Below are positions 1-6,895 of a stretch of 26,559 nt of DNA, one piece after another. The stretch covers positions 1 through 26,559 of the forward strand of contig CALVKK010000002.1 in the NCBI GenBank assembly GCA_944332645.1, read 5' to 3'. Below the pieces are notes generated by a model, which was not told where the DNA came from, did no database searches, and saw nothing but the letters and a program-made list of their open reading frames with translations. Source of the DNA: an uncultured Bacilli bacterium. Lineage in GTDB: Bacteria > Bacillota_I > Bacilli_A > RF39 > UBA660. Each line of letters starts with the position of its first letter. Positions within the stretch are counted from its first letter, which is position 1. The position numbers and the translations under genes are program-made.

Positions 1-116
1 ATTTTATTCATATGTTCATCTGGGATAGCGCTTAAAGCATTGATCCTTTCATCGATCAAATAATTAAAATTTACTCTTCTATCATTTTTTGCCTTAATAA
101 CTTTATTTTCATCCAT
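1..116 (-). CDS. Partial unknown protein, N-terminus only
   Basis: An open frame starts at an ATG (116-114) and runs off the left edge, giving 38 codons that begin MDENKVIKAKNDRRVNFNYL. The start is supported by an AGGAAAG ribosome binding site about 12 nt upstream and by a plausible promoter at 145-174. The visible part is charged, with no signal peptide, membrane segment or recognisable motif. I do not recognise the family. It lies 86 nt downstream of the pseudouridine synthase gene on the same strand, so it may be separately transcribed. Confidence 0.6.
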   Translation of the reverse strand, partial: MDENKVIKAKNDRRVNFNYLIDERINALSAIPDEHMNK

Positions 117-144
117 ACAAAACATCTCTTTCCTATTAATTTTT

Positions 145-174
145 ATTATCGTATTAGAGCAACTGGTTTTTCAA
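145..174 (-). promoter_or_regulatory. Candidate promoter for the left-edge gene
   Basis: On the minus strand TTGAAA (174-169) is followed after 18 nt by GATAAT (150-145). Transcription would start near position 138, giving a leader of about 22 nt with an AGGAAAG ribosome binding site. The match to the sigma-A consensus is fair (4/6 or better in each box), but there is no other support. Confidence 0.4.
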
Positions 175-202
175 TATTTAAAAATTAGTCGTTATATAAG
201 AT

Positions 203-862
203 CTACTCGACCATAAAAATATCCCATGGATAACTATCCGGCAAAGATATCTCAAAAGTTAGTTGTTCTTTAGTTGTCGGATGAAGAAACGATAATTTTG
301 TAGCATATAAAGCAATTTGCTCGCCAACTTTAGCGTAAGGATTGTATCTTTGATCGCCGTATAAATAATGTTTTCGTTGAGCAAATTGGACCCTGATTTG
401 ATGCGAACGACCCGTCTTTAAATTTATCTTAACTAAAGAATAATCGCTTTTCTGATCATACTTTAATAATTCATATTCTAATATAGATAACTTTCCTTTC
501 TCATCTACTTGCGTTATATTAGTTTTAGAGTTTTTCAACAATTTATCTTCATATTGTCCTGATACGGCTATTTTACCCATCACTACAGCCGTGTATTCTT
601 TTTTAAATTCCTTTCTTCTTACTTGTTCGCTTAAACGTGAAGCTGCTTTACTAGTCTTAGCAAATACCATTACACCACCTACCGGTCGATCCAAACGATG
701 AACTAGACCCAAATAAACATTGCCTGGTTTATGATATTTTTCCTTAAGATATTGCTTCAAACTAGTTAATAAATCTAGATCATGACTATCATCCTCACAA
801 ACTGGGACATTAGGCTTTTTTACTACTACTAGTAAATGATTATCTTCATATAGTATTTTCAT
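203..862 (-). CDS. RluA-family RNA pseudouridine synthase
   Basis: A 219-residue enzyme of the RluA/RluC/RluD family, which isomerises uridine to pseudouridine in rRNA or tRNA. The family motif HRLDRPVGG lies at residues 55-63, with D58 as the catalytic aspartate, and the later block TGRSHQIRVQFA is also typical. No N-terminal S4 RNA-binding domain is present, so this is the short single-domain form and its target base cannot be read from the sequence. I chose the ATG at 862 (MKILYEDNHLLVV), where family members begin, rather than the in-frame ATG at 886. The 862 start overlaps the end of the methyltransferase gene by 17 nt, which suggests translational coupling in one transcript with ldh and the methyltransferase. 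Confidence 0.88.
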   Translation of the reverse strand: MKILYEDNHLLVVVKKPNVPVCEDDSHDLDLLTSLKQYLKEKYHKPGNVYLGLVHRLDRPVGGVMVFAKTSKAASRLSEQVRRKEFKKEYTAVVMGKIAVSGQYEDKLLKNSKTNITQVDEKGKLSILEYELLKYDQKSDYSLVKINLKTGRSHQIRVQFAQRKHYLYGDQRYNPYAKVGEQIALYATKLSFLHPTTKEQLTFEISLPDSYPWDIFMVE

Positions 863-1715
863 TTTCCCATCTTCCAGAAATTCCACACGGCAAAATCAAA
901 TCATTATCAGTGATCGGTAAACCGATTTCTCCTGTACTAACTATTCCGTTATATTTTTTTTGTAAAGTTGTCTTTAAGACATTATGCAATACAGTACTAG
1001 AAATACCAGTAGTATAAGCATTAATTAGAAAAAATAAAGGTTCATCACTTAATATTTTCATACACTCATCGATCAAATTTGGTAAATCATTTTCAAATTT
1101 CCACATTTCGCCATTTGGTCCTCTTCCATAACTAGGGGGATCCATTATAATTACATCATATTTGTTTCCCCTTCTATATTCCCGCTGTACGAATTTTAAG
1201 CAATCATCTACAATAAACCTTATCTTATTATTTTCAAGTCCACATAATTGCATATTTTCTTTGGCCCATTCAACCATACCTTTAGCAGCATCGACATGAA
1301 CAACATCAGCGCCAGCTAAACTTGCCGCCATAGTTGCACCACCAGTATAGGCAAACAAGTTCAAAACTTGAATTTTTCTTTTAGCACCACTTATTTTTTT
1401 GATTATATAATCCCAATTCACTGCTTGTTCCGGAAACAATCCTGTATGCTTAAAATTGGTAGGACTAACTTTAAACTTCAAATCTTTATATTTTACTACC
1501 CAAAATTCAGGTAATTGTTTTTTATACTCCCAATATCCGCCACCTTTATTTGAACGGTGATAAAAAGCATCAATATTTTTCCATGATCGATGGTCTATCG
1601 GCCACATAGCCAAAGGATCAGGTCTTCTTAAAATAACATTTCCCCAACGTTCTAATTTTTCACCGTTTCCAGCACTTAAACATTCGTAATCTTGCCATTC
1701 GTTACTTACTAGCAT
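846..1715 (-). CDS. Class I SAM-dependent methyltransferase (RlmI-like, target unknown)
   Basis: A 289-residue protein with a Rossmann methyltransferase core. Motif I is NLFAYTGGATMA at residues 119-130, the ribose-binding acidic strand is VDAAKGMVEWA near 141-151, an Asp pair lies at 170-171, and the catalytic-type motif DPPSYGRG is at 192-199. This resembles the COG1092 group, which includes rRNA cytosine-5 methyltransferases. It lacks an evident PUA domain and has a family-specific N-terminus (SNEWQDYECL...RWGNVILRRPDP). A related RNA-modifying enzyme lies directly downstream, which makes an rRNA or tRNA target likely but unproven. Its start has an AGAAGGTG site 5 nt upstream and lies 17 nt after ldh. 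It ends in TGA, one of the stops showing that TGA is not Trp here. Confidence 0.85.
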   Translation of the reverse strand: MLVSNEWQDYECLSAGNGEKLERWGNVILRRPDPLAMWPIDHRSWKNIDAFYHRSNKGGGYWEYKKQLPEFWVVKYKDLKFKVSPTNFKHTGLFPEQAVNWDYIIKKISGAKRKIQVLNLFAYTGGATMAASLAGADVVHVDAAKGMVEWAKENMQLCGLENNKIRFIVDDCLKFVQREYRRGNKYDVIIMDPPSYGRGPNGEMWKFENDLPNLIDECMKILSDEPLFFLINAYTTGISSTVLHNVLKTTLQKKYNGIVSTGEIGLPITDNDLILPCGISGRWENENTI

Positions 1716-1732
1716 TTTGACACCTTCTAACT

Positions 1733-2644
1733 TTAGTTATTTGTAACTTTTTCGATCGCTTGTTTAATAACATCGATAGATTGTTGTAATTTAGTCGTTT
1801 CTTCCTCGTTTAAATTAACGAAAATCTTGCCTTTGATACCTTTTTTATTTATGATTGCAGGCATACCGACAAATACATCATTATTCTCGTCATAAGTTGA
1901 AACAGTAATAATACTATTTTCATTATTTAAAATAGCATTAGTAATTCTCACCAAACACATACCTATTCCATAACAGGTAGCACCCTTACGATTAATTATT
2001 TCATAAGCAGCATCTCTAACATTGACATATATTTCTTGTAATTGTTCATCATTTAAATAATCTTTGATATTTTGTAAGCCAATATTCGCATTGCTCCACG
2101 GAACGAATTCAGAATCACCATGTTCACCAATAACGTATGCATGAACGTTTTTGGGACTTATTTTTAATTTTTCAGCAATCATATAACGCAATCTAGCTGT
2201 ATCTAAACTTGTTCCGGTTCCTATAACTTTACTAGTAGGAAGTTTAGAGTATTTCCAAGTTAAATATGTCATAATATCTAAAGGATTAGTAGCAACCAAA
2301 AAAATACCATTAAAACCATTGCTCATTACCTTATCGATAATGTTTTTAAAAATTTTACTGTTTTTATCAATTAAATCCATTCTAGTTTCGCCTTTTTCTT
2401 GATTAGCACCAGCTGCAATTACTACAATATCAGCATCTTTGCAGTCATGATAATCACCTGCTTTAATATCAATCTTGTTAGGAGCGAAAGCTAAACAATG
2501 ATTTAAATCCATCACTTCACCTATTATTCGTTCTTTATTTAAATCAATTAAGATTAATTCATTAACATTAGTACTTTGATTAAGCAAAGCATAAGCATAA
2601 CTCATTCCAACGTTGCCACAACCAACTAAAACTACTTTATTCAT
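1733..2644 (-). CDS. ldh: L-lactate dehydrogenase
   Basis: A 303-residue NAD-dependent enzyme that reduces pyruvate to L-lactate in the cytoplasm and regenerates NAD in fermentation. Visible features are the dinucleotide loop GCGNVG (8-13), D34 for NAD over NADP, and the substrate loop GANQEKGETR (79-88). Q82 in that loop is the lactate rather than malate dehydrogenase discriminator, and R88 follows it. DTAR ends at R151, and GEHGD carries the catalytic H175. Length is close to the family's usual 310-320 residues. It is preceded by a promoter embedded in the rpsI terminator and has a GGTGAT ribosome binding site 3-4 nt from the ATG. It probably heads a transcript with the methyltransferase and pseudouridine synthase genes. 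Confidence 0.95.
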   Translation of the reverse strand: MNKVVLVGCGNVGMSYAYALLNQSTNVNELILIDLNKERIIGEVMDLNHCLAFAPNKIDIKAGDYHDCKDADIVVIAAGANQEKGETRMDLIDKNSKIFKNIIDKVMSNGFNGIFLVATNPLDIMTYLTWKYSKLPTSKVIGTGTSLDTARLRYMIAEKLKISPKNVHAYVIGEHGDSEFVPWSNANIGLQNIKDYLNDEQLQEIYVNVRDAAYEIINRKGATCYGIGMCLVRITNAILNNENSIITVSTYDENNDVFVGMPAIINKKGIKGKIFVNLNEEETTKLQQSIDVIKQAIEKVTNN

Positions 2645-2659
2645 ATTATCACCACAATC

Positions 2660-2688
2660 ATTTTAACACATAAAAAAAGCCAAGTAAA
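2660..2688 (-). promoter_or_regulatory. Candidate ldh promoter with extended -10
   Basis: On the minus strand TTTACT (2688-2683), a 17-nt spacer and TAAAAT (2665-2660) form a promoter. It has an extended -10 TG one base before the hexamer (TGTTAAAAT). Six bases later comes GGTGATAAT and the ldh ATG, so the 5' leader would be only about 8-10 nt. The -35 box falls in the loop and 3' arm of the rpsI terminator. Confidence 0.5.
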
Positions 2689-2696
2689 CACTTGAC
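2672..2696 (-). terminator. Intrinsic terminator of rplM-rpsI
   Basis: On the minus strand a 7-bp stem (GTCAAGT with ACTTGGC, one G-U pair) closes a GTTT loop and is followed by seven T (2678-2672). The first base of the stem is the last base of the rpsI TAG stop codon. Confidence 0.85.
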
Positions 2697-3109
2697 TATC
2701 TTTTACTAAATTGTGGTGCTCGACGAGCTGCCTTTAACCCTGGTTTTTTACGTTCTTTAATTCTAGAATCTCTAGTTACAAAACCAGCTCTTTTTAAAAT
2801 TTTACGATAACTATCTTCTTTTTCTTCGTTTGCTTTGTCATATTCTAACAATGCTCTTGTAATACCTAATCTAATTGCTCCAGTTTGACCTGTAAAACCA
2901 CCGCCATTTACTTTAACTTCGATATCGAATGTTTTTTCATTGTTAGTGGCTACTAATGGTTGCATTAAATCCATCACATTTGTTTCATAAGGGAAGAATT
3001 CTCTAACATCACGACCATTAACAGTAATCTTACCGCTACCTGAAGTCATTTTTACTTGAGCAACAGAAGATTTTCTTCTACCTGTTCCAAGATATATTTT
3101 CTTTTCCAT
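2696..3109 (-). CDS. rpsI: 30S ribosomal protein S9
   Basis: A 137-residue S9 protein of the small-subunit head, whose C-terminal tail reaches toward the P-site tRNA. The N-terminus GTGRRKSSVAQV and the C-terminal tail KKPGLKAARRAPQFSKR are diagnostic, and the tail ends in the invariant SKR. It is a few residues longer than the usual 130, with a small charged insertion (ANEEKED) near residue 93. The AGGAGG ribosome binding site overlaps the TAG stop of rplM, so the two genes are tightly coupled. A terminator begins at its own stop codon. Confidence 0.98.
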   Translation of the reverse strand: MEKKIYLGTGRRKSSVAQVKMTSGSGKITVNGRDVREFFPYETNVMDLMQPLVATNNEKTFDIEVKVNGGGFTGQTGAIRLGITRALLEYDKANEEKEDSYRKILKRAGFVTRDSRIKERKKPGLKAARRAPQFSKR

Positions 3110-3118
3110 AAATTCCTC

Positions 3119-3547
3119 CTATTTCATTTCCTTTGGTTTTTGAGCCATATGTGGATGTTCACTATCAGCATATACAAATAACTTTTTGTACATTTGACGT
3201 CCTAATCTTCCTTTTGGTAACATACCCTTAACAGCTCTTTCAATCATTTCAACTGGATAATTGTCACGCATTTTTCTAGCAGTTCTTTCTCTTAATCCTC
3301 CCGTATAACGGCTGTGATCATAGTAAATTTTGTCATCTAATTTATTACCAGTTAAATTTATTTTACTAGCATTGATAACTATTACACAATCTCCACCATC
3401 AATATGTGGAGTATAAGTTGGTTTGTGTTTGCCACGTAACACTGTAGCAACTTTTGTAGCCAATCGACCTAAACTAACACCATCAGCATCGATTACCCAC
3501 CATTCTCTTGCTACATCTTCTTTTCTTTGCATATAAGAATTTTTCAT
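3119..3547 (-). CDS. rplM: 50S ribosomal protein L13
   Basis: L13 is an early-assembling large-subunit protein and heads the rplM-rpsI pair. The 142-residue protein shows the family pattern of WWVIDADGVSLGRLAT, GKHKPTYTPHIDGGDCVIVIN and YTGGLRERTARKM. I placed the start at the ATG at 3547 (MKNSYMQRKEDVAREW), which matches the family N-terminus and has AGAAAGGA upstream. A longer open frame to 3625 would run through the leader RNA and is not credible. The gene has its own promoter and a structured leader that may allow L13 to control its own synthesis. Confidence 0.97.
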   Translation of the reverse strand: MKNSYMQRKEDVAREWWVIDADGVSLGRLATKVATVLRGKHKPTYTPHIDGGDCVIVINASKINLTGNKLDDKIYYDHSRYTGGLRERTARKMRDNYPVEMIERAVKGMLPKGRLGRQMYKKLFVYADSEHPHMAQKPKEMK

Positions 3548-3618
3548 ATTATTTTCCTTTCTTCCAAATAATGAATTGTCCCAAGATTCATTAAATGTGG
3601 GAATAATTAAATGTACCA
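3548..3618 (-). ncRNA. rplM leader RNA, pseudoknot-capable (L13-leader-like)
   Basis: Between the predicted transcription start near 3618 and the rplM ATG lies about 70 nt. A perfect 8-bp stem pairs TAATGAAT (3593-3586) with ATTCATTA (3576-3569) around a 9-nt loop CTTGGGACA. Five loop bases, TGGGA (3583-3579), are complementary to TCCCA (3602-3598) just upstream, which would make an H-type pseudoknot. The AAAGGA ribosome binding site follows after a few bases. Rfam describes an L13 leader in Firmicutes. I can see that this leader is structured and correctly placed, but cannot confirm that it matches that model. No terminator is visible inside it, so control would be at translation. Confidence 0.55.
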
Positions 3619-3624
3619 GTAACA

Positions 3625-3653
3625 ATTTTACTAAAAAAACATATATTTGTCAA
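3625..3653 (-). promoter_or_regulatory. rplM-rpsI promoter
   Basis: A near-consensus sigma-A promoter on the minus strand: TTGACA (3653-3648), a spacer of exactly 17 nt, and TAAAAT (3630-3625). The -35 box is in the loop of the truA terminator and the terminator's T-run is within the spacer. Confidence 0.8.
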
Positions 3654-3666
3654 TGAAAATATATGC
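3633..3666 (-). terminator. Intrinsic terminator of the ecfA1-ecfA2-ecfT-truA unit
   Basis: Minus-strand GCATATATTT (3666-3657) pairs over 10 bp with AAATATATGT (3648-3639) around an 8-nt loop, and a run of seven T follows (3639-3633). Upstream A's can also pair with the T-run. The hairpin overlaps the rplM promoter. Confidence 0.75.
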
Positions 3667-3682
3667 TTTTATGTCAATTTTT

Positions 3683-4423
3683 TTACCTATAATATACATC
3701 ATTTAGATATAATCCCTCAGGTGGAGCAGTAATCCCTGCTTTTCTTCGGTCTTTAACTTCCAAAATTTCTAGAATGTCTTCGCTTTTTCTTTTCCCTTCC
3801 CCGATCTCGATTAAAAGTCCCACCATATTTCTTACTTGATACCTTAAAAAACCTGTTCCTAAAAAGGAGATAACAAATTTATTAACATTTTTAATATTTC
3901 TAATCAAATTAGTTTGAATAATCGTTCTTGTAAAATCTTCTTTTTCATCATCAGCTTTAGAAAAAGATTTAAAATCATGTGTCCCTTCCAAATATTTTAG
4001 TGCTCTTTCCATTTCGACTAAATCTAATTTTTTATTATATTGATAAACATAGTCCTTTTCTATCGGGTCATATTCACCCATATTTATTTTGTAAACATAC
4101 TCTTTTGCGCTAACATTAAATCGAGCGTGAAAAGTACTATCAACTTCCTCGACTTTTTTGACATAGATATAATCGTTTAATAAACTGTTTAAAGCTTTGT
4201 GTAGTTTTTCTTCAGTAATATCGATATCTAAATCAAAATGAGCTTTTTGATTAAATGCATGAACCCCGGCATCAGTTCTTCCAGATCCATAAATTGCAAC
4301 TGGTTCATTATTTAGTTCTTTTAGAGCTTTCTCAATTTCTCCTTGAACGGTTTTTAACCGTGGTTGCTTTTGATAACCTTTAAATTTTGAACCGTCATAA
4401 CTAAATGTGATTAAATACCTCAT
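3683..4423 (-). CDS. truA: tRNA pseudouridine(38-40) synthase TruA
   Basis: TruA modifies uridines 38-40 in the anticodon arm of tRNAs. The 246-residue protein carries the family start YDGSKFKGYQKQ and the catalytic block GSGRTDAGVHAFNQKAHFD, with D51 as the catalytic aspartate. Late motifs FLRYQVRNMVG and TAPPEGLYL are also present. The start is the ATG at 4423, whose ATG overlaps the TGA stop of ecfT in an ATGA arrangement and which has AAAGGAAG upstream. A longer frame to 4498 reads into ecfT and is rejected. It is the last gene of the ecf operon, the usual position in Firmicutes. Confidence 0.96.
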   Translation of the reverse strand: MRYLITFSYDGSKFKGYQKQPRLKTVQGEIEKALKELNNEPVAIYGSGRTDAGVHAFNQKAHFDLDIDITEEKLHKALNSLLNDYIYVKKVEEVDSTFHARFNVSAKEYVYKINMGEYDPIEKDYVYQYNKKLDLVEMERALKYLEGTHDFKSFSKADDEKEDFTRTIIQTNLIRNIKNVNKFVISFLGTGFLRYQVRNMVGLLIEIGEGKRKSEDILEILEVKDRRKAGITAPPEGLYLNDVYYR

Positions 4424-5172
4424 AAAAATACTTCCTTTACAATTAAAATAAATAAAGCTAGATGCATTAAAACTAAAAATGTGTCGTATAATCCCCATCG
4501 ATTCTGACGAAAATTATTTCTTTTATCGTTTATGTTATATAACCTAACTTCCATGGCATCTGATAAATCGTCAGCTCTTTTAATACTTAAAACAAAAATA
4601 GGAATTATCAAAGATTTGATTGCTAAAATTTTACCTCGAAAATTAGAATTATAATAATCAATCCCACGACTAGCTTGTGATTTTATTATTTTATTCCCTT
4701 GATCTATAATGGTTGGGATAAACCTTAAAGCTAAACTGATCGATAATGCCATTTTATTAACTGGAATTCCAATTAATCTTAACGGTGAAAAGAATTTTTC
4801 TAAGCCATAAGTAATTTCAGTAGGCGGCGTGGTCAAAGTCAAAATCGATGTATATAAGACTATATACACTAATCTTAAAGCGGTTATAATAGTGACTTGT
4901 AAATTAGTCCTTAAAATCAAGTTAATGATTAGAATAAACAACAATAACCACTTAATACTAAGAATGGTTTTAATATAAATTTTCATTGGTACTTTAGTAT
5001 TAAGCAACATTAAAATCAACAAAACACTAATTATAACATTAAATCTGATATCATAAGTGAAAAAGATCATTACGATAAATAGCAAAATACAAATTATTTT
5101 AGCTAATGGATTCATTTTATGAACTTGTGAATTAACAGGATAGTATCGACCAATCATAATCTTATTTAACAT
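4420..5172 (-). CDS. ecfT: ECF transporter transmembrane subunit EcfT
   Basis: EcfT is the membrane scaffold linking the two EcfA ATPases to exchangeable vitamin- or metal-binding S subunits. The 250-residue protein has hydrophobic segments near residues 25-57, 66-88, 95-115 and 230-248. Two coupling motifs fit the Arg-containing (ARG) motifs that contact the ATPases: ASRG at 167-170 and AMEVR at 206-210. The second departs from the common AMEAR form. I chose the ATG at 5172, which has an AAGGATG site 9-10 nt upstream. The ATG at 5184 lies inside that site. The gene overlaps ecfA2 by 11 nt and truA by 4 nt. No S subunit gene is in the window, as expected for the group II type with unlinked S subunits. 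Confidence 0.93.
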   Translation of the reverse strand: MLNKIMIGRYYPVNSQVHKMNPLAKIICILLFIVMIFFTYDIRFNVIISVLLILMLLNTKVPMKIYIKTILSIKWLLLFILIINLILRTNLQVTIITALRLVYIVLYTSILTLTTPPTEITYGLEKFFSPLRLIGIPVNKMALSISLALRFIPTIIDQGNKIIKSQASRGIDYYNSNFRGKILAIKSLIIPIFVLSIKRADDLSDAMEVRLYNINDKRNNFRQNRWGLYDTFLVLMHLALFILIVKEVFL

Positions 5173-6007
5173 AACGATACACATCCTTCATTAAATCATT
5201 AATATCATCGCGAAGACCAATTTTAATTTTTTTTTCTTTATACACTAATTCTTCAAATTCAATTATTTTTGGTTTTTTTATCCCATACTTTTCAATATCT
5301 TGTTTAAAAACTTCGTATTTTGAACCTTCTAAAATAATTTTGCCTTTATCTAACAAAACAATATGATCACTTATTCTATGAAGCATATCGGTATCGTTAC
5401 TAACTATAATTATCGTTTTATGATAACGATTTTTTAACAGCTTAATTATTCTGATTAGATTTTCTTTACTACTATTATCTAAACCAATCGTTGGTTCATC
5501 TAAAATAACAATTTTAGGATTAAAAGCTAGAATTGAAGCGATAGCAACTTTTCGCATCTCGCCACTACTTAAAGTGTAAGGATTACGAGCTAAATAACTA
5601 TCATCTAATCCTACCATCAATAGAGCATCGGATACGTGTTTTTCGATACTTTTAACGGTTTTTTTAAAATATCTCATCCCAAATTCAATTTCTTCTTTAA
5701 CAGTTTTGCAAAAAAACTGTTCTTCAGGATACTGAAAAACTAAGCCTATTCTGTATCGCAAATTATTAATGTTTTTAATTTTTCTTGTTCTACTTATCAC
5801 TTTACTACCAACCATGATATTACCTTTAGTTGGTAAAATTAAGGCATTAATTAATTCAATCATTGTCGTTTTACCACTGCCACTTCGTCCAATAATTCCA
5901 TTAATAGTTCCTTCTTTAAAAGTTATATTGATATTTCCTAACACTAGTTTTGAAAGTGGTGTTTTTTCATTATATGTATAATAAACATTATTAAATTTTA
6001 CTTCCAT
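5162..6007 (-). CDS. ecfA2: ECF transporter ATPase EcfA2
   Basis: The second ATPase of the energy-coupling factor module. The 281 residues show Walker A GRSGSGKTT (40-48), Q-loop VFQYPEEQFF (Q92), ABC signature LSSGE (146-150) and Walker B IVILDE (166-171). The sequence MRKVAIASILA after the signature matches the EcfA2 subtype. The H-loop histidine is replaced: the segment reads IVSNDTD, with N204 where His is expected. Because EcfA1 has a defective signature motif, the ATP site built from these two parts is probably impaired (see findings). It overlaps ecfA1 by 10 nt and ecfT by 11 nt. Confidence 0.94.
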   Translation of the reverse strand: MEVKFNNVYYTYNEKTPLSKLVLGNINITFKEGTINGIIGRSGSGKTTMIELINALILPTKGNIMVGSKVISRTRKIKNINNLRYRIGLVFQYPEEQFFCKTVKEEIEFGMRYFKKTVKSIEKHVSDALLMVGLDDSYLARNPYTLSSGEMRKVAIASILAFNPKIVILDEPTIGLDNSSKENLIRIIKLLKNRYHKTIIIVSNDTDMLHRISDHIVLLDKGKIILEGSKYEVFKQDIEKYGIKKPKIIEFEELVYKEKKIKIGLRDDINDLMKDVYRYVK

Positions 6008-6795
6008 AAAGTGTCCACCAACTCTTTCATGTCATAAATAACGTGGTCAATAAGATTATAAAACATAAGGCGATTAGATAAATCTACTATAAATGGTAAA
6101 TTAAAACCTAGGGATTTAAGAGTTTTTTCTTCTTTATATATTTCATCTTTAGCACCAACTAACACTATTTTACCATTATTCATAACAAATATTTTGTCAC
6201 TGATTAAAGTGTCCTCAATATCGTGACTGATATTTATAACAGTTAAACCTTTTTTGTTTAGTTCTTGCAACAATTTAACTACCCTGTCTTTTTCGACCGG
6301 ATCAAATGATGTTAAAGCTTCATCTAATATTAGAATTTTAGGATCGTGTACTAAAGCACTCGCAAGACTCACTAACTGTTTTTGATTGGCATTTAATTCA
6401 TGGGGATTTGATTCTAAAATATCATATATTCCTAAATATTTAGTTACTTCCTCTATTTTTTTTCTGATATCTTCTTTTTTATAATTCATGTTTTCTAAAG
6501 TAAAAGCAACATCATCCATAACCGTCTCGGCTACAAATTGATTGTCGGGGTTTGTAAAGACAACTCCTATTTTTTTCCTTATTTCTTTTTGGGTATCTTT
6601 TAATAACAACTTATTATCTATTATAATTTTACCATTGTAAGAATTCAAACCAACTAATATCTTAACTAATGTTGATTTACCACAACCATTAGGTCCGATA
6701 ATTGATACTATTTTTTCTTTTTCTATGTTCAAATTTAAATTTTCAAATATTTGTTTATTGCGATAACTAAAACTTAAATTTTCTATTTTGATCAT
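5998..6795 (-). CDS. ecfA1: ECF transporter ATPase EcfA1
   Basis: First ATPase of the ECF module, 265 residues. Walker A is GPNGCGKST (34-42), Walker B is ILILDE (154-159) and the H-loop is SHD with H191. Two positions are abnormal for the family. The Q-loop reads VVFTNPDNQF, with T81 in place of Gln, and the signature reads LNANQ (134-138) in place of LSGGQ. The start at 6795 (MIKIENLSFSY) follows a GGTGAG site and matches the family. A longer frame to 6843 begins within the promoter and is rejected. It heads ecfA1-ecfA2-ecfT-truA behind its own promoter, because the usual link to rplQ is broken by the accessory island. Confidence 0.94.
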   Translation of the reverse strand: MIKIENLSFSYRNKQIFENLNLNIEKEKIVSIIGPNGCGKSTLVKILVGLNSYNGKIIIDNKLLLKDTQKEIRKKIGVVFTNPDNQFVAETVMDDVAFTLENMNYKKEDIRKKIEEVTKYLGIYDILESNPHELNANQKQLVSLASALVHDPKILILDEALTSFDPVEKDRVVKLLQELNKKGLTVINISHDIEDTLISDKIFVMNNGKIVLVGAKDEIYKEEKTLKSLGFNLPFIVDLSNRLMFYNLIDHVIYDMKELVDTLWK

Positions 6796-6814
6796 TAGCC
6801 TCACCACTGCCATT

Positions 6815-6843
6815 ATTATAATATAAAACAACTTATTTTTCAA
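6815..6843 (-). promoter_or_regulatory. ecfA1 operon promoter
   Basis: Minus-strand TTGAAA (6843-6838), a 17-nt spacer and a perfect TATAAT (6820-6815). The ecfA1 ATG is 19 nt beyond the -10 box, so the leader would be about 12-14 nt. It is back to back with the promoter of the aminotransferase gene. Confidence 0.75.
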
Positions 6844-6849
6844 TTATGT

Positions 6850-6879
6850 TTGCTAAATTAGCTATTTTTGTGATATAAT
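6850..6879 (+). promoter_or_regulatory. Promoter of the aminotransferase gene, extended -10
   Basis: TTGCTA (6850-6855), an 18-nt spacer and TATAAT (6874-6879), with an extended -10 TG (TGATATAAT). Six bases later comes the GGTGA ribosome binding site, so the transcript should begin at or next to that site. Confidence 0.65.
6852..6862. promoter_or_regulatory. Possible operator: 11-nt palindrome over the -35 box
   Basis: GCTAAATTAGC is a perfect inverted repeat with a single central base. It overlaps the -35 box of the aminotransferase promoter and lies 9 nt from the -35 box of the divergent ecfA1 promoter. A short palindrome in AT-rich DNA can occur by chance. Confidence 0.25.
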
Positions 6880-6895
6880 TATCAAGGTGAGCATT

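Noticed and set aside
4420..4423. Mycoplasma-type code with TGA as Trp
   Set aside because: TGA ends ecfT in an ATGA overlap with truA and also ends the methyltransferase gene; Trp is TGG in the proteins.
4420..6795. A dedicated vitamin substrate for the ECF module
   Set aside because: No S subunit gene is in the window, so the transported substrate cannot be assigned.
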